Source: Terriglobia bacterium
Lineage (GTDB): Bacteria; Acidobacteriota; Terriglobia; Acidiferrales; UBA7541
Reading direction: 5' to 3'
DNA length: 64,000 nucleotides
Assembly (NCBI GenBank): GCA_020073375.1
Contig: JAIQFG010000038.1
Coordinates: 43,276 to 107,275 of the forward strand
Shown in pieces: positions 9,693 to 18,807 of this stretch (its first letter is position 1; each line of letters opens with the position of its first letter). The notes beneath the pieces are model-generated. The model was not told the DNA's origin. It worked only from the letters and a program-made list of their open reading frames with translations, and did no database searches. The translations under genes were made by a program, and so were the position numbers.

Positions 9693-10040
9693 ATGTCGTT
9701 GAGGATTACAGACAATCAGGTGAACGGTGTTTCCGTTCTGGCTCTTGACGGGCGAGTGGTGTTCGGAGAGGAAGCCGCCACGCTGCGCGAAAAAGTGAAG
9801 GGCATGATCGACGCAGGAAGCAAGAATCTGGTATTGAACGTAAGCAACGTCACATTCATAGACAGCGCCGGCCTGGGCGCACTGGTCTCCGCCCATCATG
9901 TCACGGCCAGCAGCGGAGGCACGCTCCGCCTGTGCAACCTGGGCTTGAAATTCAAGGAAATGCTGCACATGACCAGAATGGATAAGGTATTTCAGATTTC
10001 GGAAAACGAAGTGGACGCCGTCCAGAGCTTCTCGAGGTAG
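9693..10040 (+). CDS. Anti-sigma-factor antagonist (STAS, RsbV-like)
   Basis: 115 aa. The ATG at 9693 follows AGGGGGAAAT; in-frame upstream codons lack a ribosome site. The standard motif TFIDSAGLGAL is present with Ser58 as the likely phosphosite. It should cycle between the HATPase kinase and the PP2C phosphatase encoded upstream. It is the last gene of the module; 250 bases without a gene follow. Confidence 0.9.
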   Translation: MSLRITDNQVNGVSVLALDGRVVFGEEAATLREKVKGMIDAGSKNLVLNVSNVTFIDSAGLGALVSAHHVTASSGGTLRLCNLGLKFKEMLHMTRMDKVFQISENEVDAVQSFSR

Positions 10041-10291
10041 ATTTTTTGCTCGCCGCTTTTTCTGCGCGATCGGCCTTGGCGAAGGCCCTTGGGAGTAATC
10101 CGGGAGAATTGCGTTCGACCAGCGGCTTTGGTTTTATTTTTTCGTCCCAGTCAGTTACAAATTCACCTACAATGATCGCCCGTTTGTTATTGTCTTAGTC
10201 GTTTTGAACGCTCGCTATGCGTGCGAAGAAAAAAGGCAAATGACAAGCAGGATTCTCCGCCCTTTCAGGGCGACGACAGCCTAATCTGCTC

Positions 10292-11140
10292 ATGACCATC
10301 GACATCCACCCGCACGTAATCAGCAGTGACACGAGGCGTTATCCGAACGCGCCGCTTGGCGGCCACAAATCGGACTGGTCGCGCGAGCGGCCGGTCAGTG
10401 TGGAGCAGATGCTTGCGGCCATGGATGAAGCGGGGATCGCGAAATCGGCGCTGGTGCAGGCTTCCACCTGCTACGGCCACGACAATTCGTATATTGCCGA
10501 CGCCGTGGCCGCTCATCCGAACCGGTTCACGGGTGTTTTTTCCATCGATGTGCTCGCGCCGGACGCCCCGGAAAAAATCCGTCACTGGGTCGGCCGCAGG
10601 CTCGCGGGAATGCGCCTGTTCACCGCCGGAAGCACGATGCCGAATCAGGCGGACTGGGTCGACGATCCGCGATCCTTTCCGGCCTGGGAGTGCGCGGGAC
10701 AAATCGGAATCCCCGTGTGCATGCAGATGACGGTGAAGGCCATTCCGCAGCTTACCCGCATGTTAGAACGCTTCCCGAAAGTGACCGTGATTCTGGATCA
10801 CCTGGCAAAGCCGGTGCTTTCCGATGGGCCACCGTATGCCGCGGCGGCTGATGTTTTTCGTCTGGCGGATTACAAAAATCTGTATTTGAAATTGACCCCG
10901 CGCACGGTCGCGGAAGCACAAAACGGGAAGGCCACTCCTGCAACTTTTTTTCCGCTACTCGTGGCAAGATTTGGAGCTTCGAGGATCGCATGGGGATCGA
11001 ATTTTCCGGCCTCGGAAGGAACGTTGCCTGAACTGCTAAAAAATTCCCAATCGGTCCTGTCGGTGTTGCCCTCTGAAGATCGCGAATGGATCTTCTCCAA
11101 AACCGCTCTGACTCTCTATCCCGCTCTGGCCGGGAAATAA
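10292..11140 (+). CDS. Amidohydrolase_2-type metal-dependent hydrolase
   Basis: 282 aa TIM-barrel amidohydrolase, in the group that includes 2-pyrone-4,6-dicarboxylate and sugar lactone hydrolases. DIHPH at residues 4-8 gives the HxH metal motif, and ILDHLAKP near 166-173 supplies another His. Near the C-terminus, where relatives usually have an Asp in W/F-G-S-D, the sequence reads WGSNFP with Asn237, so the usual catalytic Asp may be replaced. It heads a same-direction group with a decarboxylase-like protein nine bases downstream and a dicarboxylate carrier, suggesting a role in breakdown of a carboxylated substrate. The substrate is unknown. Confidence 0.8.
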   Translation: MTIDIHPHVISSDTRRYPNAPLGGHKSDWSRERPVSVEQMLAAMDEAGIAKSALVQASTCYGHDNSYIADAVAAHPNRFTGVFSIDVLAPDAPEKIRHWVGRRLAGMRLFTAGSTMPNQADWVDDPRSFPAWECAGQIGIPVCMQMTVKAIPQLTRMLERFPKVTVILDHLAKPVLSDGPPYAAAADVFRLADYKNLYLKLTPRTVAEAQNGKATPATFFPLLVARFGASRIAWGSNFPASEGTLPELLKNSQSVLSVLPSEDREWIFSKTALTLYPALAGK

Positions 11141-11149
11141 AGGAACGGG

Positions 11150-12040
11150 ATGCCCGAGACACAGCCTCCGCTGACTCTCCAGACTTTGCTGGCTGCGTAC
11201 CCGAACACCAGCGCAATGAGAGATGGAACTGTGCGATCGCCGCTTGTAAATTTCGCATTTGCGGACGTCAAGCCAGCCAATCGCGCATTCAAAGCGCTGG
11301 TGCGGGAGCAGAAATTCGATCTTGGTGAACTCGCGATCGTCACATTCCTGCAAGCGAAGGCGTTTGGCAAGCCGTATGTCCTTATGCCCGCGGTCATCGT
11401 CGCGCGGGGCCAGCATCACACGATTTTTTACAATCCGGAACGCGGCCACCTGAATCCCGGCGATCTCCACGGCCGCAAAGTGGGCGTCCGCTCCTACACG
11501 CAGACCACCGGCACGTGGGTCCGGGGTTTCCTGGGGGAAGACTACGGTGTCGACTTTCGCCGCGTTCAATGGATCACGTTTGAAGATCCGCACGTCGCGG
11601 AGTTTTCCGATCCGCCCTGGGTGCGGCGCGCGCCGGAAGGCAAACAATTGCTGCAAATGGCGCTCGATGGCGAAATCGACGCGGCCATTTTCGGAAGCGA
11701 AAATCCGGAGGGCACGCCCCTGAAACTCCTGATTCCGCAATCGGCCGAGGTTGCGGCGCGCTGGGCCGAAAACCACGGCGGCATTCCGGTGAACCACATG
11801 ATGGTGATTAAACAATCGCTCGCGCAATCCCGCCCGGATATTGTCCGCGAGATCCACCGCATGTTGAAGGAGAGCGCTGCCGCCGGACCTGCGAAAATTC
11901 CGGGCGCCCTGCGATTCGGCGTAGAGGCGGTACGCAAGTCTCTGGAAACGATCATTCAATATTCCGAGGAGCAGGGGCTGATCCCGCGGCGATTTTCGGT
12001 GGACGAGCTGTTCAACGACGTCACGCGCTCGCTCGAGTAG
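11150..12040 (+). CDS. 4,5-dihydroxyphthalate decarboxylase-like / NMT1-fold protein
   Basis: 296 aa with a periplasmic-binding-protein-type fold but no signal peptide or lipobox. The sequence style (MRDGTV..., FDLGELAIVTFLQA, GRKVGVRSYTQTTGTWVRG, GGIPVNHMMVIK) matches the family of 4,5-dihydroxyphthalate decarboxylases and related NMT1-like proteins, recognised from memory of that family. AAGGA five bases before ATG supports the start. It lies nine bases after the amidohydrolase and nine before the carrier gene. A cytosolic enzyme is more likely than a transport receptor because export signals are absent. The exact substrate cannot be read from the sequence. Confidence 0.7.
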   Translation: MPETQPPLTLQTLLAAYPNTSAMRDGTVRSPLVNFAFADVKPANRAFKALVREQKFDLGELAIVTFLQAKAFGKPYVLMPAVIVARGQHHTIFYNPERGHLNPGDLHGRKVGVRSYTQTTGTWVRGFLGEDYGVDFRRVQWITFEDPHVAEFSDPPWVRRAPEGKQLLQMALDGEIDAAIFGSENPEGTPLKLLIPQSAEVAARWAENHGGIPVNHMMVIKQSLAQSRPDIVREIHRMLKESAAAGPAKIPGALRFGVEAVRKSLETIIQYSEEQGLIPRRFSVDELFNDVTRSLE

Positions 12041-12049
12041 GTCCCGACC

Positions 12050-13384
12050 ATGCAACCACCAGCCGCAAATTCGGACGTCACCGAAGCCAACCGGGCCGCG
12101 GGTTCTTCGCGGCCCCGCGTCTGGTACAAACATCTATCGATCCAAATCCTCATTGGCATGGTGCTGGGCGCATTCGTCGGGTACCTGTGGCCGGAACGCG
12201 CCGACACCTGGAAGCCGCTTGGCGATCTCTTTATCCGGCTTGTGAGGATGCTTGTAGCGCCAATCATCTTCTGCACCGTCGTGCACGGGATCGCCAGCGT
12301 GGGCGAAGCGAAGAAGGTCGGCCGCGTGGCGGTTAAATCCCTAATCTATTTTGAGGTAGTGACAACCATCGCGCTTCTTCTCGGCTTGTTTCTGGTCAAT
12401 GTCTGGGCGCCCGGGATCGGCATGCACGTGGATCTGAAGAGCCTCGCAGATAGCGGCGTGAAAGCGCCTGCCCACACGGTCACGTTCGGCCAGTTTTTGC
12501 TGAATCTTGTTCCGACCAGCGCCGTGGGAGCTTTTGCCGATGGTGAAGTTATCCCCGTGCTTTTCTTTTCCCTGCTGTTCGCTTTCGGATTGCTCGCGCT
12601 GGGCCCCAAGGGAAAGCCCGTCGTCGACGGCATTCACGCGGTCACGCAGGTGCTGTTTAAGATGATCGGCTTTGCGATGTGGACAGCTCCGATCGGCGCT
12701 TTCGGGGCCATCGCGTTCACGGTCGGCAAATTCGGCCCCTCCACGCTTCTCGCCCTCGGCAAATTGGTTACGGAATTCTATGTCTGCTGCCTGCTGTTCG
12801 TCGCACTCGTGTTGACGCCGATCGCGTACGCCGCGGGCGTGAACATCCTGCGGCTGATTCGCTATTTTGCTGCCGAACTGATGATCGTCGTCGGCACCAG
12901 TTCTGGTGAATCCGTATTTCCGAGCCTAATCGCCAAGTTGGAGCGGCTTGGCGTGGAGGAATCCATCGTTGGCCTGGTGCTGCCCGCCGGTTATTCCTTC
13001 AATCACGACGGCACGTGCCTGTACTGGTCCACGGTCTCGGTGTTTCTGGCGCAGGCGGTCGGCATTCATCTCACGATTGGCCAGCAGTTCGCGCTGCTCG
13101 CGACGATGTTGTTCACGTCCAAAGGCGGCGCCGGCGTCGCCGGTTCGGCGATCGTAGTCCTTGCAACGACTCTGTCCGCGACCAACGTGATTCCCGTCGC
13201 CGCCGTCGGACTTGTTCTCGGCGTCCACAGCCTGCTGTCGTCCGTATTCGTGCCCGTGAACGTGCTGGGCAACACTCTTGCGACCATCGTGATGGCTCGG
13301 ACGGAGGGGGCTGTTGATTTGCCCGCGCTGCAGTTGGCGCTAAAGATCGGCCCCGAAGCGTCATCCCAGTCATCCGCGTCCTAA
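12050..13384 (+). CDS. DctA/GltP-family Na+ or H+:dicarboxylate symporter
   Basis: 444 aa inner-membrane carrier of the dicarboxylate/amino acid:cation symporter (DAACS) family, close to the usual 420-450 aa. About eight hydrophobic segments start at residue 30. The signature regions are present: GTSSGESVFPSL (serine-rich reentrant loop) and PAGYSFNHDGTCLYW, the NxDG type motif that binds substrate carboxylate. Such carriers need no binding protein. Position after the amidohydrolase and decarboxylase-like genes suggests it imports their substrate. Succinate, malate or an amino acid remain possible. Confidence 0.9.
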   Translation: MQPPAANSDVTEANRAAGSSRPRVWYKHLSIQILIGMVLGAFVGYLWPERADTWKPLGDLFIRLVRMLVAPIIFCTVVHGIASVGEAKKVGRVAVKSLIYFEVVTTIALLLGLFLVNVWAPGIGMHVDLKSLADSGVKAPAHTVTFGQFLLNLVPTSAVGAFADGEVIPVLFFSLLFAFGLLALGPKGKPVVDGIHAVTQVLFKMIGFAMWTAPIGAFGAIAFTVGKFGPSTLLALGKLVTEFYVCCLLFVALVLTPIAYAAGVNILRLIRYFAAELMIVVGTSSGESVFPSLIAKLERLGVEESIVGLVLPAGYSFNHDGTCLYWSTVSVFLAQAVGIHLTIGQQFALLATMLFTSKGGAGVAGSAIVVLATTLSATNVIPVAAVGLVLGVHSLLSSVFVPVNVLGNTLATIVMARTEGAVDLPALQLALKIGPEASSQSSAS

Positions 13385-13429
13385 TCTTTTGCGGACGGGC
13401 CGCGCCGCATGGATCCGAAAGGAAGAATG

Positions 13430-14185
13430 ATGACGAGACCCCCTTCAAAAGAGGAATTGCAGCAACTCGTGCCAAATGGAATCTTGCGAGCAGCGATCAA
13501 CCTGGGGAATCAGGTTCTCGCGCAATGGAATTCCACCAGTAGCGAACCAGGCGGAGTAACCGTGGACCTGGCGCGCGAACTAGGCCGGCACCTGGGAGTT
13601 TCCGTGGAGTTTGTATTGTTCGACGCCGCCGGCAAGGTGGTTGACGCGATTGCATCGGGGGCCTGGGACATCGCGTTTCTCGCGCTCGATCCCAAGCGCG
13701 CCATGGAGATCCTCTTTTCCGCCCCTTACGTCATCATCGAAGGCACGTACGTGGTGCGAAATTCTTCCCCCCTGCGCAAGATCGAGGATTTTGACCGGCC
13801 TGGAGTGCGCATTGCCGTCGGGAAGGGAGCGGCTTACGATCTGTTTCTAACGCGGTTCCTGAAACATGCCGAACTCGTCCGCTGCGACACGTCGGCCGGC
13901 GCTCTGAATCTTTTCTGGGACGAAGGGTTGGAAGCGGCCGCCGGAGTGCGCCAGCCGCTCGAGGATTTCGCCAAAAGCCATGCCGGATGCCGCGTAATCA
14001 ATGGAAGGTTTACAGCCATTGAGCAGGCGATGGGAACGCTGCAGGGCCGCCCCGCCGGCCGTGAATATCTGCAGATGTTTATTGAAGAAATGAAGCGGAC
14101 AGGGTTTGTCGCGTCGGCTCTGGGGCGAAGCGGACAACTTGGAGCGGCCGTTGCGCCGGCCGCCGATTCCTGGCCAAGCTTCTGA
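13430..14185 (+). CDS. SBP_bac_3-type binding-fold protein without signal peptide
   Basis: About 251 aa. In-frame ATGs occur at 13409, 13427 and 13430; AAGGA at 13419-13423 best suits 13430. The fold is that of amino-acid-binding family 3 (LRAAINLGNQVLA, GGVTVDLARELGRHLGV, GAWDIAFLALDPKRA, IEGTYVV). No signal peptide or lipobox is present with any of the starts, so export by Sec is unlikely. No ABC permease or ATPase is adjacent. It may be a cytosolic enzyme on this fold (cyclohexadienyl dehydratase is a known example of such use) or a sensor; this is inference. It ends the four-gene group. Confidence 0.7.
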   Translation: MTRPPSKEELQQLVPNGILRAAINLGNQVLAQWNSTSSEPGGVTVDLARELGRHLGVSVEFVLFDAAGKVVDAIASGAWDIAFLALDPKRAMEILFSAPYVIIEGTYVVRNSSPLRKIEDFDRPGVRIAVGKGAAYDLFLTRFLKHAELVRCDTSAGALNLFWDEGLEAAAGVRQPLEDFAKSHAGCRVINGRFTAIEQAMGTLQGRPAGREYLQMFIEEMKRTGFVASALGRSGQLGAAVAPAADSWPSF

Positions 14186-14286
14186 GCAACTCGCCAGCCT
14201 TCCTCCAAATTGCCCCGAAATGTAGCGGTCCCGGTTGCAAATACATTCCACGCGCCAGTTTCAATTGCTGAACAGTTGATAAGAAA

Positions 14287-15909
14287 TTAGAATCGAAAAT
14301 TGGTCTCCACATAGCCGAATTGCGCCTGCGTGCCGGATGGATAGATGTTCGCGATCAGGCTTTTCCCCCAAGCGTGCGCGTAATAAGTGGTGACGCTGAA
14401 TCCGTAGCGCAGCGGGATGTCCAGACTGGCGTCCCAGACGTTGGCGAGGCTGCGGTTGCCGTTGCTGGCGCGCCCGGTATATCCAAAAGTTTTCGGCTGG
14501 AAAGCGCCGCCTCCCCCGTACCAAAGATCCTGAACGTTTGCCAGGCGCAGCGCGTGAAGTTCCGTGCGGACGGCCAGGGCATGGGGTAGCCGGAACGCCG
14601 CCGAGCCGTAAAAATCCTCGCTATTCATCATGTTGTAGAACGGAAATCGCGCGTAGGGCCGCGGCGTCGGCAGGACTTGAAAAAATGTGCCGTGAACGTT
14701 GTCGTTGGGATTGGAATCGCCGCTGCCAAACGAATATCCGGCGCTCAGCCAGGGACCGATCAGGCGCACATTCGGTTGCCAGCCGGCTTCCCCTACGAAC
14801 GCTTCCGCGCGCTGCGCCAGTTGGCCCCAGCCGCCGTTTTGCAATGCTCCCCAAGCCAGAAAATTGAATTGGCCGGCGCGGCCGGCATGTACCACGTGGG
14901 CGTAGTCGGCGCCGTAGGTGCCGATCCGGATATTAAAGGTGTCGGCCGTCCGCGCGCCAACGGTGCGGTTGTCGGTCTTGAGAGCTCCGCGGTCGTCCAC
15001 GTACCCTAGCGCGAAGACGCGCAGCGATCCGGAGTTTCTGCTCGAATTTGTGGAATGGGTGAAGGCTCCGTAAAATACGTCCACGTCCAGTTCGCCCATT
15101 CCGTCGCTCTGAAATACGCCGCGCGTGGGCCGCGCGCCGAACAGGGTAACGTTGTTGCCGCCTGAATTAAACCCAAGCTGCGCACCATCGAAACTGCGCT
15201 GCACCGCGGAAAATCCAAAGTCTCCGATCAATCGCTGGACCACGCGCGTATTCACCAGGGCGGCCAAAGTCTTGTCCTTCGGCTGAACTTCCGCGCCATC
15301 CAGAAACGTAAACCGGCCGAGCTTCAGCCTCATGTGTGCGGGAAGTCTGAATCCCACAAAGGCCTGTTTCACGAAGCCGTTCACGTTATTTCTCTGGTTG
15401 CCGTTCGCGGCGAAATACGTGCCGCCCAGGCCCAGCTGGCCTAGCCGGCCCGGCTGCACCGCGCCGGGAGGCAAGTCGACGATTGCGTCCGCCGCGCCTT
15501 CCAGCAGCCACTCGAACGCCTCGCTTTTCTGGCCGATGCCGATTTTCAAAAGCGAATGCTCGAACGCATAGGTGTTCTGGCCGCTGGTGGGCTGGAAAAA
15601 GTCCCAAGCCTCGGTTCGGAATCGCCAGTTGATTGAAACGTTCAACGGGCCAAGCTTATGCTGCACGGCCGGAGCGGAGACGGGTGCGGGTTTGGGACTT
15701 GAATTACTGTTCCCTTCCGTCGCAGGGGAGATGCCGCCGGGAACGGGCGCATTTGCCGCCGTTCCGTTTTCGCCACCCACGAGGTGTGACACGGGAGGAC
15801 TTGCAAGCGTCGCCTGTTGCCGTCCCCAAAGCATTCCGCTAGGCAGGGCGAATAACGCCAGAAGAAATAAATTAAGAAAGCGGGACCTCAAATCATGATT
15901 TGCGAGCAT
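14287..15909 (-). CDS. Outer-membrane beta-barrel, alginate-export-like porin
   Basis: 540 aa with a signal peptide (hydrophobic 11-30) and a low-complexity Pro/Ser/Asn linker to about residue 85. The rest alternates in amphipathic strands and ends in NFRF, the terminal aromatic typical of outer-membrane barrels. The internal style (LKLGRFTFLDGAE, AVQRSFDGAQLGF, GELDVDVFYGAF) resembles the alginate-export domain family. It is probably a channel for small solutes. It lies just downstream of the SCO gene on the same strand, separated by 61 bases, and could be co-transcribed with the nirK group. Confidence 0.75.
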   Translation of the reverse strand: MLANHDLRSRFLNLFLLALFALPSGMLWGRQQATLASPPVSHLVGGENGTAANAPVPGGISPATEGNSNSSPKPAPVSAPAVQHKLGPLNVSINWRFRTEAWDFFQPTSGQNTYAFEHSLLKIGIGQKSEAFEWLLEGAADAIVDLPPGAVQPGRLGQLGLGGTYFAANGNQRNNVNGFVKQAFVGFRLPAHMRLKLGRFTFLDGAEVQPKDKTLAALVNTRVVQRLIGDFGFSAVQRSFDGAQLGFNSGGNNVTLFGARPTRGVFQSDGMGELDVDVFYGAFTHSTNSSRNSGSLRVFALGYVDDRGALKTDNRTVGARTADTFNIRIGTYGADYAHVVHAGRAGQFNFLAWGALQNGGWGQLAQRAEAFVGEAGWQPNVRLIGPWLSAGYSFGSGDSNPNDNVHGTFFQVLPTPRPYARFPFYNMMNSEDFYGSAAFRLPHALAVRTELHALRLANVQDLWYGGGGAFQPKTFGYTGRASNGNRSLANVWDASLDIPLRYGFSVTTYYAHAWGKSLIANIYPSGTQAQFGYVETNFRF

Positions 15910-15970
15910 AGTTCACCTCTGCCGTTGGCAGGAAGGCATCCAACGGAGAAAATTTCGATAATACGAACAA

Positions 15971-16588
15971 CTATTTGGCGGAATGGAGCAGACTGGTAAT
16001 TACCGCGGTCACCTCGCCGGGGTCTTTCCTAAGCCCAGTCTGTTGATGCCGGATCTCACCTCCGGAATCAAGAATCGTGATCACGCTCGAATGGGCGAAA
16101 TCCACATTCGAGACTTTTGTGTAGCGAACGCCCAGAACGGCAGCGAGCACCCTCACTGCATCGGCTGAGCCCGTCAATAACGTCCAGCGCTTCGTATCCA
16201 GGCCATGCGCCGATCCGAACCGCTTCAGTTGCGCGGGAGTATCCTGCGCCGGGTCGAAAGAAATCAGCGCGAATCCGACCTGTTCGCGGATCCGCTCCGG
16301 CAGCGCTTTCTCGATGTTTTGCATGTCCACAACAATCATCGGGCAGGCATCCTTGCAACTCGTATAAATCATTGCCAGTACCAGCGGCTTGCCTTGAAAC
16401 CGTCCGAGGGTCGTCGATTTGCCGTCCTGATCCGTCCAGCGCGAGTTCAATTGATAAATTGAGTTCCCGCCCAGGGGCTTGCGACCGCTAGTGTCGCCCG
16501 CAGTTTGCGGGCGTGCCTCGCGAGCGGCGACACGGCCGAAGCCGGCCACGCAGGGGAGGCAAATCGCGAGAATCAGCGCAAGTTTCAT
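15971..16588 (-). CDS. SCO1/SenC-family copper chaperone
   Basis: 205 aa from the ATG at 16588. That ATG overlaps the upstream stop as ATGA, showing translational coupling; a longer frame beginning at 16786 would overlap the previous gene by 200 bases and was rejected. A short signal peptide precedes a thioredoxin-like SCO domain. The copper ligands are visible: SCKDAC (Cys78 and Cys82) and His166 in VDFAHSS. SCO proteins deliver copper to, or reduce, periplasmic copper enzymes. Directly following nirK and an FGE-like gene, it probably serves nitrite reductase copper loading. Confidence 0.88.
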   Translation of the reverse strand: MKLALILAICLPCVAGFGRVAAREARPQTAGDTSGRKPLGGNSIYQLNSRWTDQDGKSTTLGRFQGKPLVLAMIYTSCKDACPMIVVDMQNIEKALPERIREQVGFALISFDPAQDTPAQLKRFGSAHGLDTKRWTLLTGSADAVRVLAAVLGVRYTKVSNVDFAHSSVITILDSGGEIRHQQTGLRKDPGEVTAVITSLLHSAK

Positions 16589-17328
16589 GGCCGCGTTTCC
16601 GTTACGCATCGAAACCCGAGATTTTCCGTGGTGTAGCTTGCTTTCAGACTGGTCCGAAATGCGTATCGAAGAAAGGCCGCATAATCGGATGAATCCGCCG
16701 CGCCCAAACTTCCATTTCCGCAAAATTGATCGTTGCCATCCGTATCGGTCGGTATCGCGCTGCTGAAATCGAGCGTCCACTCCCAAATCAGACCGTACAA
16801 TCCGGAGATACCGAAACCATTGGTGGACGCGCTGGTCACTGGGGGAAGTCTCGCCGGGTTGGGCTGAGCGAACCAGTCCAGGCTTTTCGAAGGCCCCCGT
16901 CCCCGGTCATACGCGACGTATTCCCACTGATCGGTGGTGGGAAGGTCCTTTCCGCGGGCCTGGCAGTAGGCGCGCGCGGCAAACCACGAAACGTGCGTCA
17001 CGGGCGCCTGGCCCTCGTTCCTTTCGTCTCCGAATTGAAAATCATCCTTCCAACCGTCGAGGTAATGCGAATCTGCGTACAAACTTTTGATCTGGGATTT
17101 CCTCCACTCCGGATTTTCCCTGACGAACTTCGCGAACTCGGCCATTGTCGCCGGATACCGGTCCATCCAGAACGCTTTCACCGGTACCGAATCTCGCTTG
17201 AAGGTCTTCTTTCCGTTCGCCCCGGCAAGGAACGGAACACGAGTCCCTGCCGGGATGAAGACCGCCTCGCTCGCCCAGATTGCGGGGCTGATCAGAAAAA
17301 GCAGCACGAGAATCGTTCGTTTGCTCAC
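16585..17328 (-). CDS. FGE/SUMF1-type protein in the nirK operon
   Basis: 247 aa with a signal peptide (about 1-19), so periplasmic. The formylglycine-generating-enzyme/sulfatase-modifying fold is shown by FIPAGTRVPF, FWMDRYPATMAEFAKFV, VTHVSWFAARAYCQARGKDLPT and ENLGFRCV. A single Cys (FCGNGSLGA) occurs where true formylglycine generators have their active-site cysteines; a clear second one is missing, so oxidase activity is doubtful. No sulfatase is nearby. The gene is nine bases after nirK and overlaps the SCO gene by ATGA, implying a role in nitrite reductase maturation or stability. Confidence 0.8.
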   Translation of the reverse strand: MSKRTILVLLFLISPAIWASEAVFIPAGTRVPFLAGANGKKTFKRDSVPVKAFWMDRYPATMAEFAKFVRENPEWRKSQIKSLYADSHYLDGWKDDFQFGDERNEGQAPVTHVSWFAARAYCQARGKDLPTTDQWEYVAYDRGRGPSKSLDWFAQPNPARLPPVTSASTNGFGISGLYGLIWEWTLDFSSAIPTDTDGNDQFCGNGSLGAADSSDYAAFLRYAFRTSLKASYTTENLGFRCVTETRP

Positions 17329-17337
17329 GGCAGCCCC

Positions 17338-18807
17338 TTATTTCTTCCGATGAGTCTTCACTTCGTCGGGTGAAACTTCCTTGCCTGAGTTGCCCCAGCT
17401 GTTGTAGACGAACGTCAAGAGATTCGCGATTTCCTCGTCGGTTAAGGTCCACTGCGGCATCACGCCGTCGAATTCCTGGCCGTTGACAACCAGCTTTCCT
17501 TGTCTTCCTCCGATTATCGTTTCAATCGCGCGATTCTTGTCCGCATTCAGGAAATCGGATTGCGCAAGGGGAGGAAACGCTCGCGCGATGCCCTGGCCCT
17601 CGGATTGATGGCAGGCCGCGCAATTCGCTTTGTAGACTTGTTCGCCCCGCTGCATTCGTTCGTCCTTCGAGCGCGCGGGAGGCGTCACCCGGCCAGGCAC
17701 CTCGGCCACCTTGATTCCGGTGCCTTCCGGAAGGTAAACCTCATCCCTGATCTTTCCCGAATAGATCGATTTGTCCTCGTCTCCGCTTACTTTCAACTGC
17801 GCCAGCGCCCCTCGATTGAAGGCGCGGGACAAGGCGTGATCGACCAGAACAAACGTTCCCGGGACGTTCACCGTAAAATCCACGATGGACGAGCCTCCCG
17901 GCGCGATGCTCGTCGTTTGCACGTTGCTTTCGATCAGGCTGGTGTTCCCGCCGACCCATACCCGGTCAAAGACTTCCCCGATCACATGAAACGAGGAAGT
18001 GAGATTGGGGCCGCCGTTTCCGACGTACAGACGAACCGTTTCGCCCGCTTTCGCTTCCAGAGCCGTACTGCCAATCGTCGAGCCGACCGAGCCGTTGAAC
18101 ACGATATATTCCGGCTTTTCGTCGATGGCTTTCTCCATGCTGAATTGCTGGTCGCCGGCTTCCCCATTTTTCCCCTTGGTGTAGAACTCGCTTTGCATCA
18201 CGTAGTACTCATGGTCGACTTTGGGCAACCCTGCGATTGGATCGACCAGTATGAGACCGTACATCCCGTTCGCGACGTGCATAACCACGGGAGCAGTTCC
18301 GCAGTGGTAGACGTACAGTCCCGGATGAATCGCCTTGAATGAAAATACGGAACTATGCCCGGGAGCAGTCAGCGACGATGCAGCCCCGCCCCCGGGGCCA
18401 ATCACCGCGTGCAGATCGATGTTGTGCGGCATTTTATTGTGGGGATGATTGTCGAGATGGAACTCCACAAGATCGCCTTCGCGGACGCGAATAAACTTCC
18501 CCGGAACGCTCCCGCCATACGTCCAGAAGGTGTACGACACGCCATCGGCGAGCCGCCCTTCCACTTCCGTAACCTCGAGATGCACCACGACTTTTGCCGG
18601 GTGCGTGCGTGAAATCGGCGGGGGAACATTCGGGGCATTCGTCAGGTTGAGGATCTCTTCGCCCACTAGGGGCTCTGCGGAGTCCTGACCGGCGGTTGCC
18701 GGGCGGGCGTGGGCCCCAACCACGAAACAGAACGCTTGCAGCAGCATCACACTGCAGAAGGCCTTCCCCGAGGAGCGCGCAAATGCAAGTCTTTTCCCTT
18801 GTGACAT
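17338..18807 (-). CDS. nirK: Copper nitrite reductase with fused C-terminal cytochrome c
   Basis: 489 aa. AGGAGG seven bases before ATG fixes the start at 18807. A signal peptide is followed by two cupredoxin domains. Domain 1 carries [13 protein letters not shown] near 120-135 and [19 protein letters not shown] near 166-184 (type 1 Cu His-Cys-His-Met and type 2 His ligands). Domain 2 carries [14 protein letters not shown] and [13 protein letters not shown] with the remaining type 2 His ligands. Residues from about 385 form a class I cytochrome c domain with CAACH near 394-398 and a Met ligand in GVMPQW. It reduces nitrite to NO in the periplasm; the fused haem domain should accept electrons from the respiratory chain. 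Confidence 0.95.
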   Translation of the reverse strand: MSQGKRLAFARSSGKAFCSVMLLQAFCFVVGAHARPATAGQDSAEPLVGEEILNLTNAPNVPPPISRTHPAKVVVHLEVTEVEGRLADGVSYTFWTYGGSVPGKFIRVREGDLVEFHLDNHPHNKMPHNIDLHAVIGPGGGAASSLTAPGHSSVFSFKAIHPGLYVYHCGTAPVVMHVANGMYGLILVDPIAGLPKVDHEYYVMQSEFYTKGKNGEAGDQQFSMEKAIDEKPEYIVFNGSVGSTIGSTALEAKAGETVRLYVGNGGPNLTSSFHVIGEVFDRVWVGGNTSLIESNVQTTSIAPGGSSIVDFTVNVPGTFVLVDHALSRAFNRGALAQLKVSGDEDKSIYSGKIRDEVYLPEGTGIKVAEVPGRVTPPARSKDERMQRGEQVYKANCAACHQSEGQGIARAFPPLAQSDFLNADKNRAIETIIGGRQGKLVVNGQEFDGVMPQWTLTDEEIANLLTFVYNSWGNSGKEVSPDEVKTHRKK

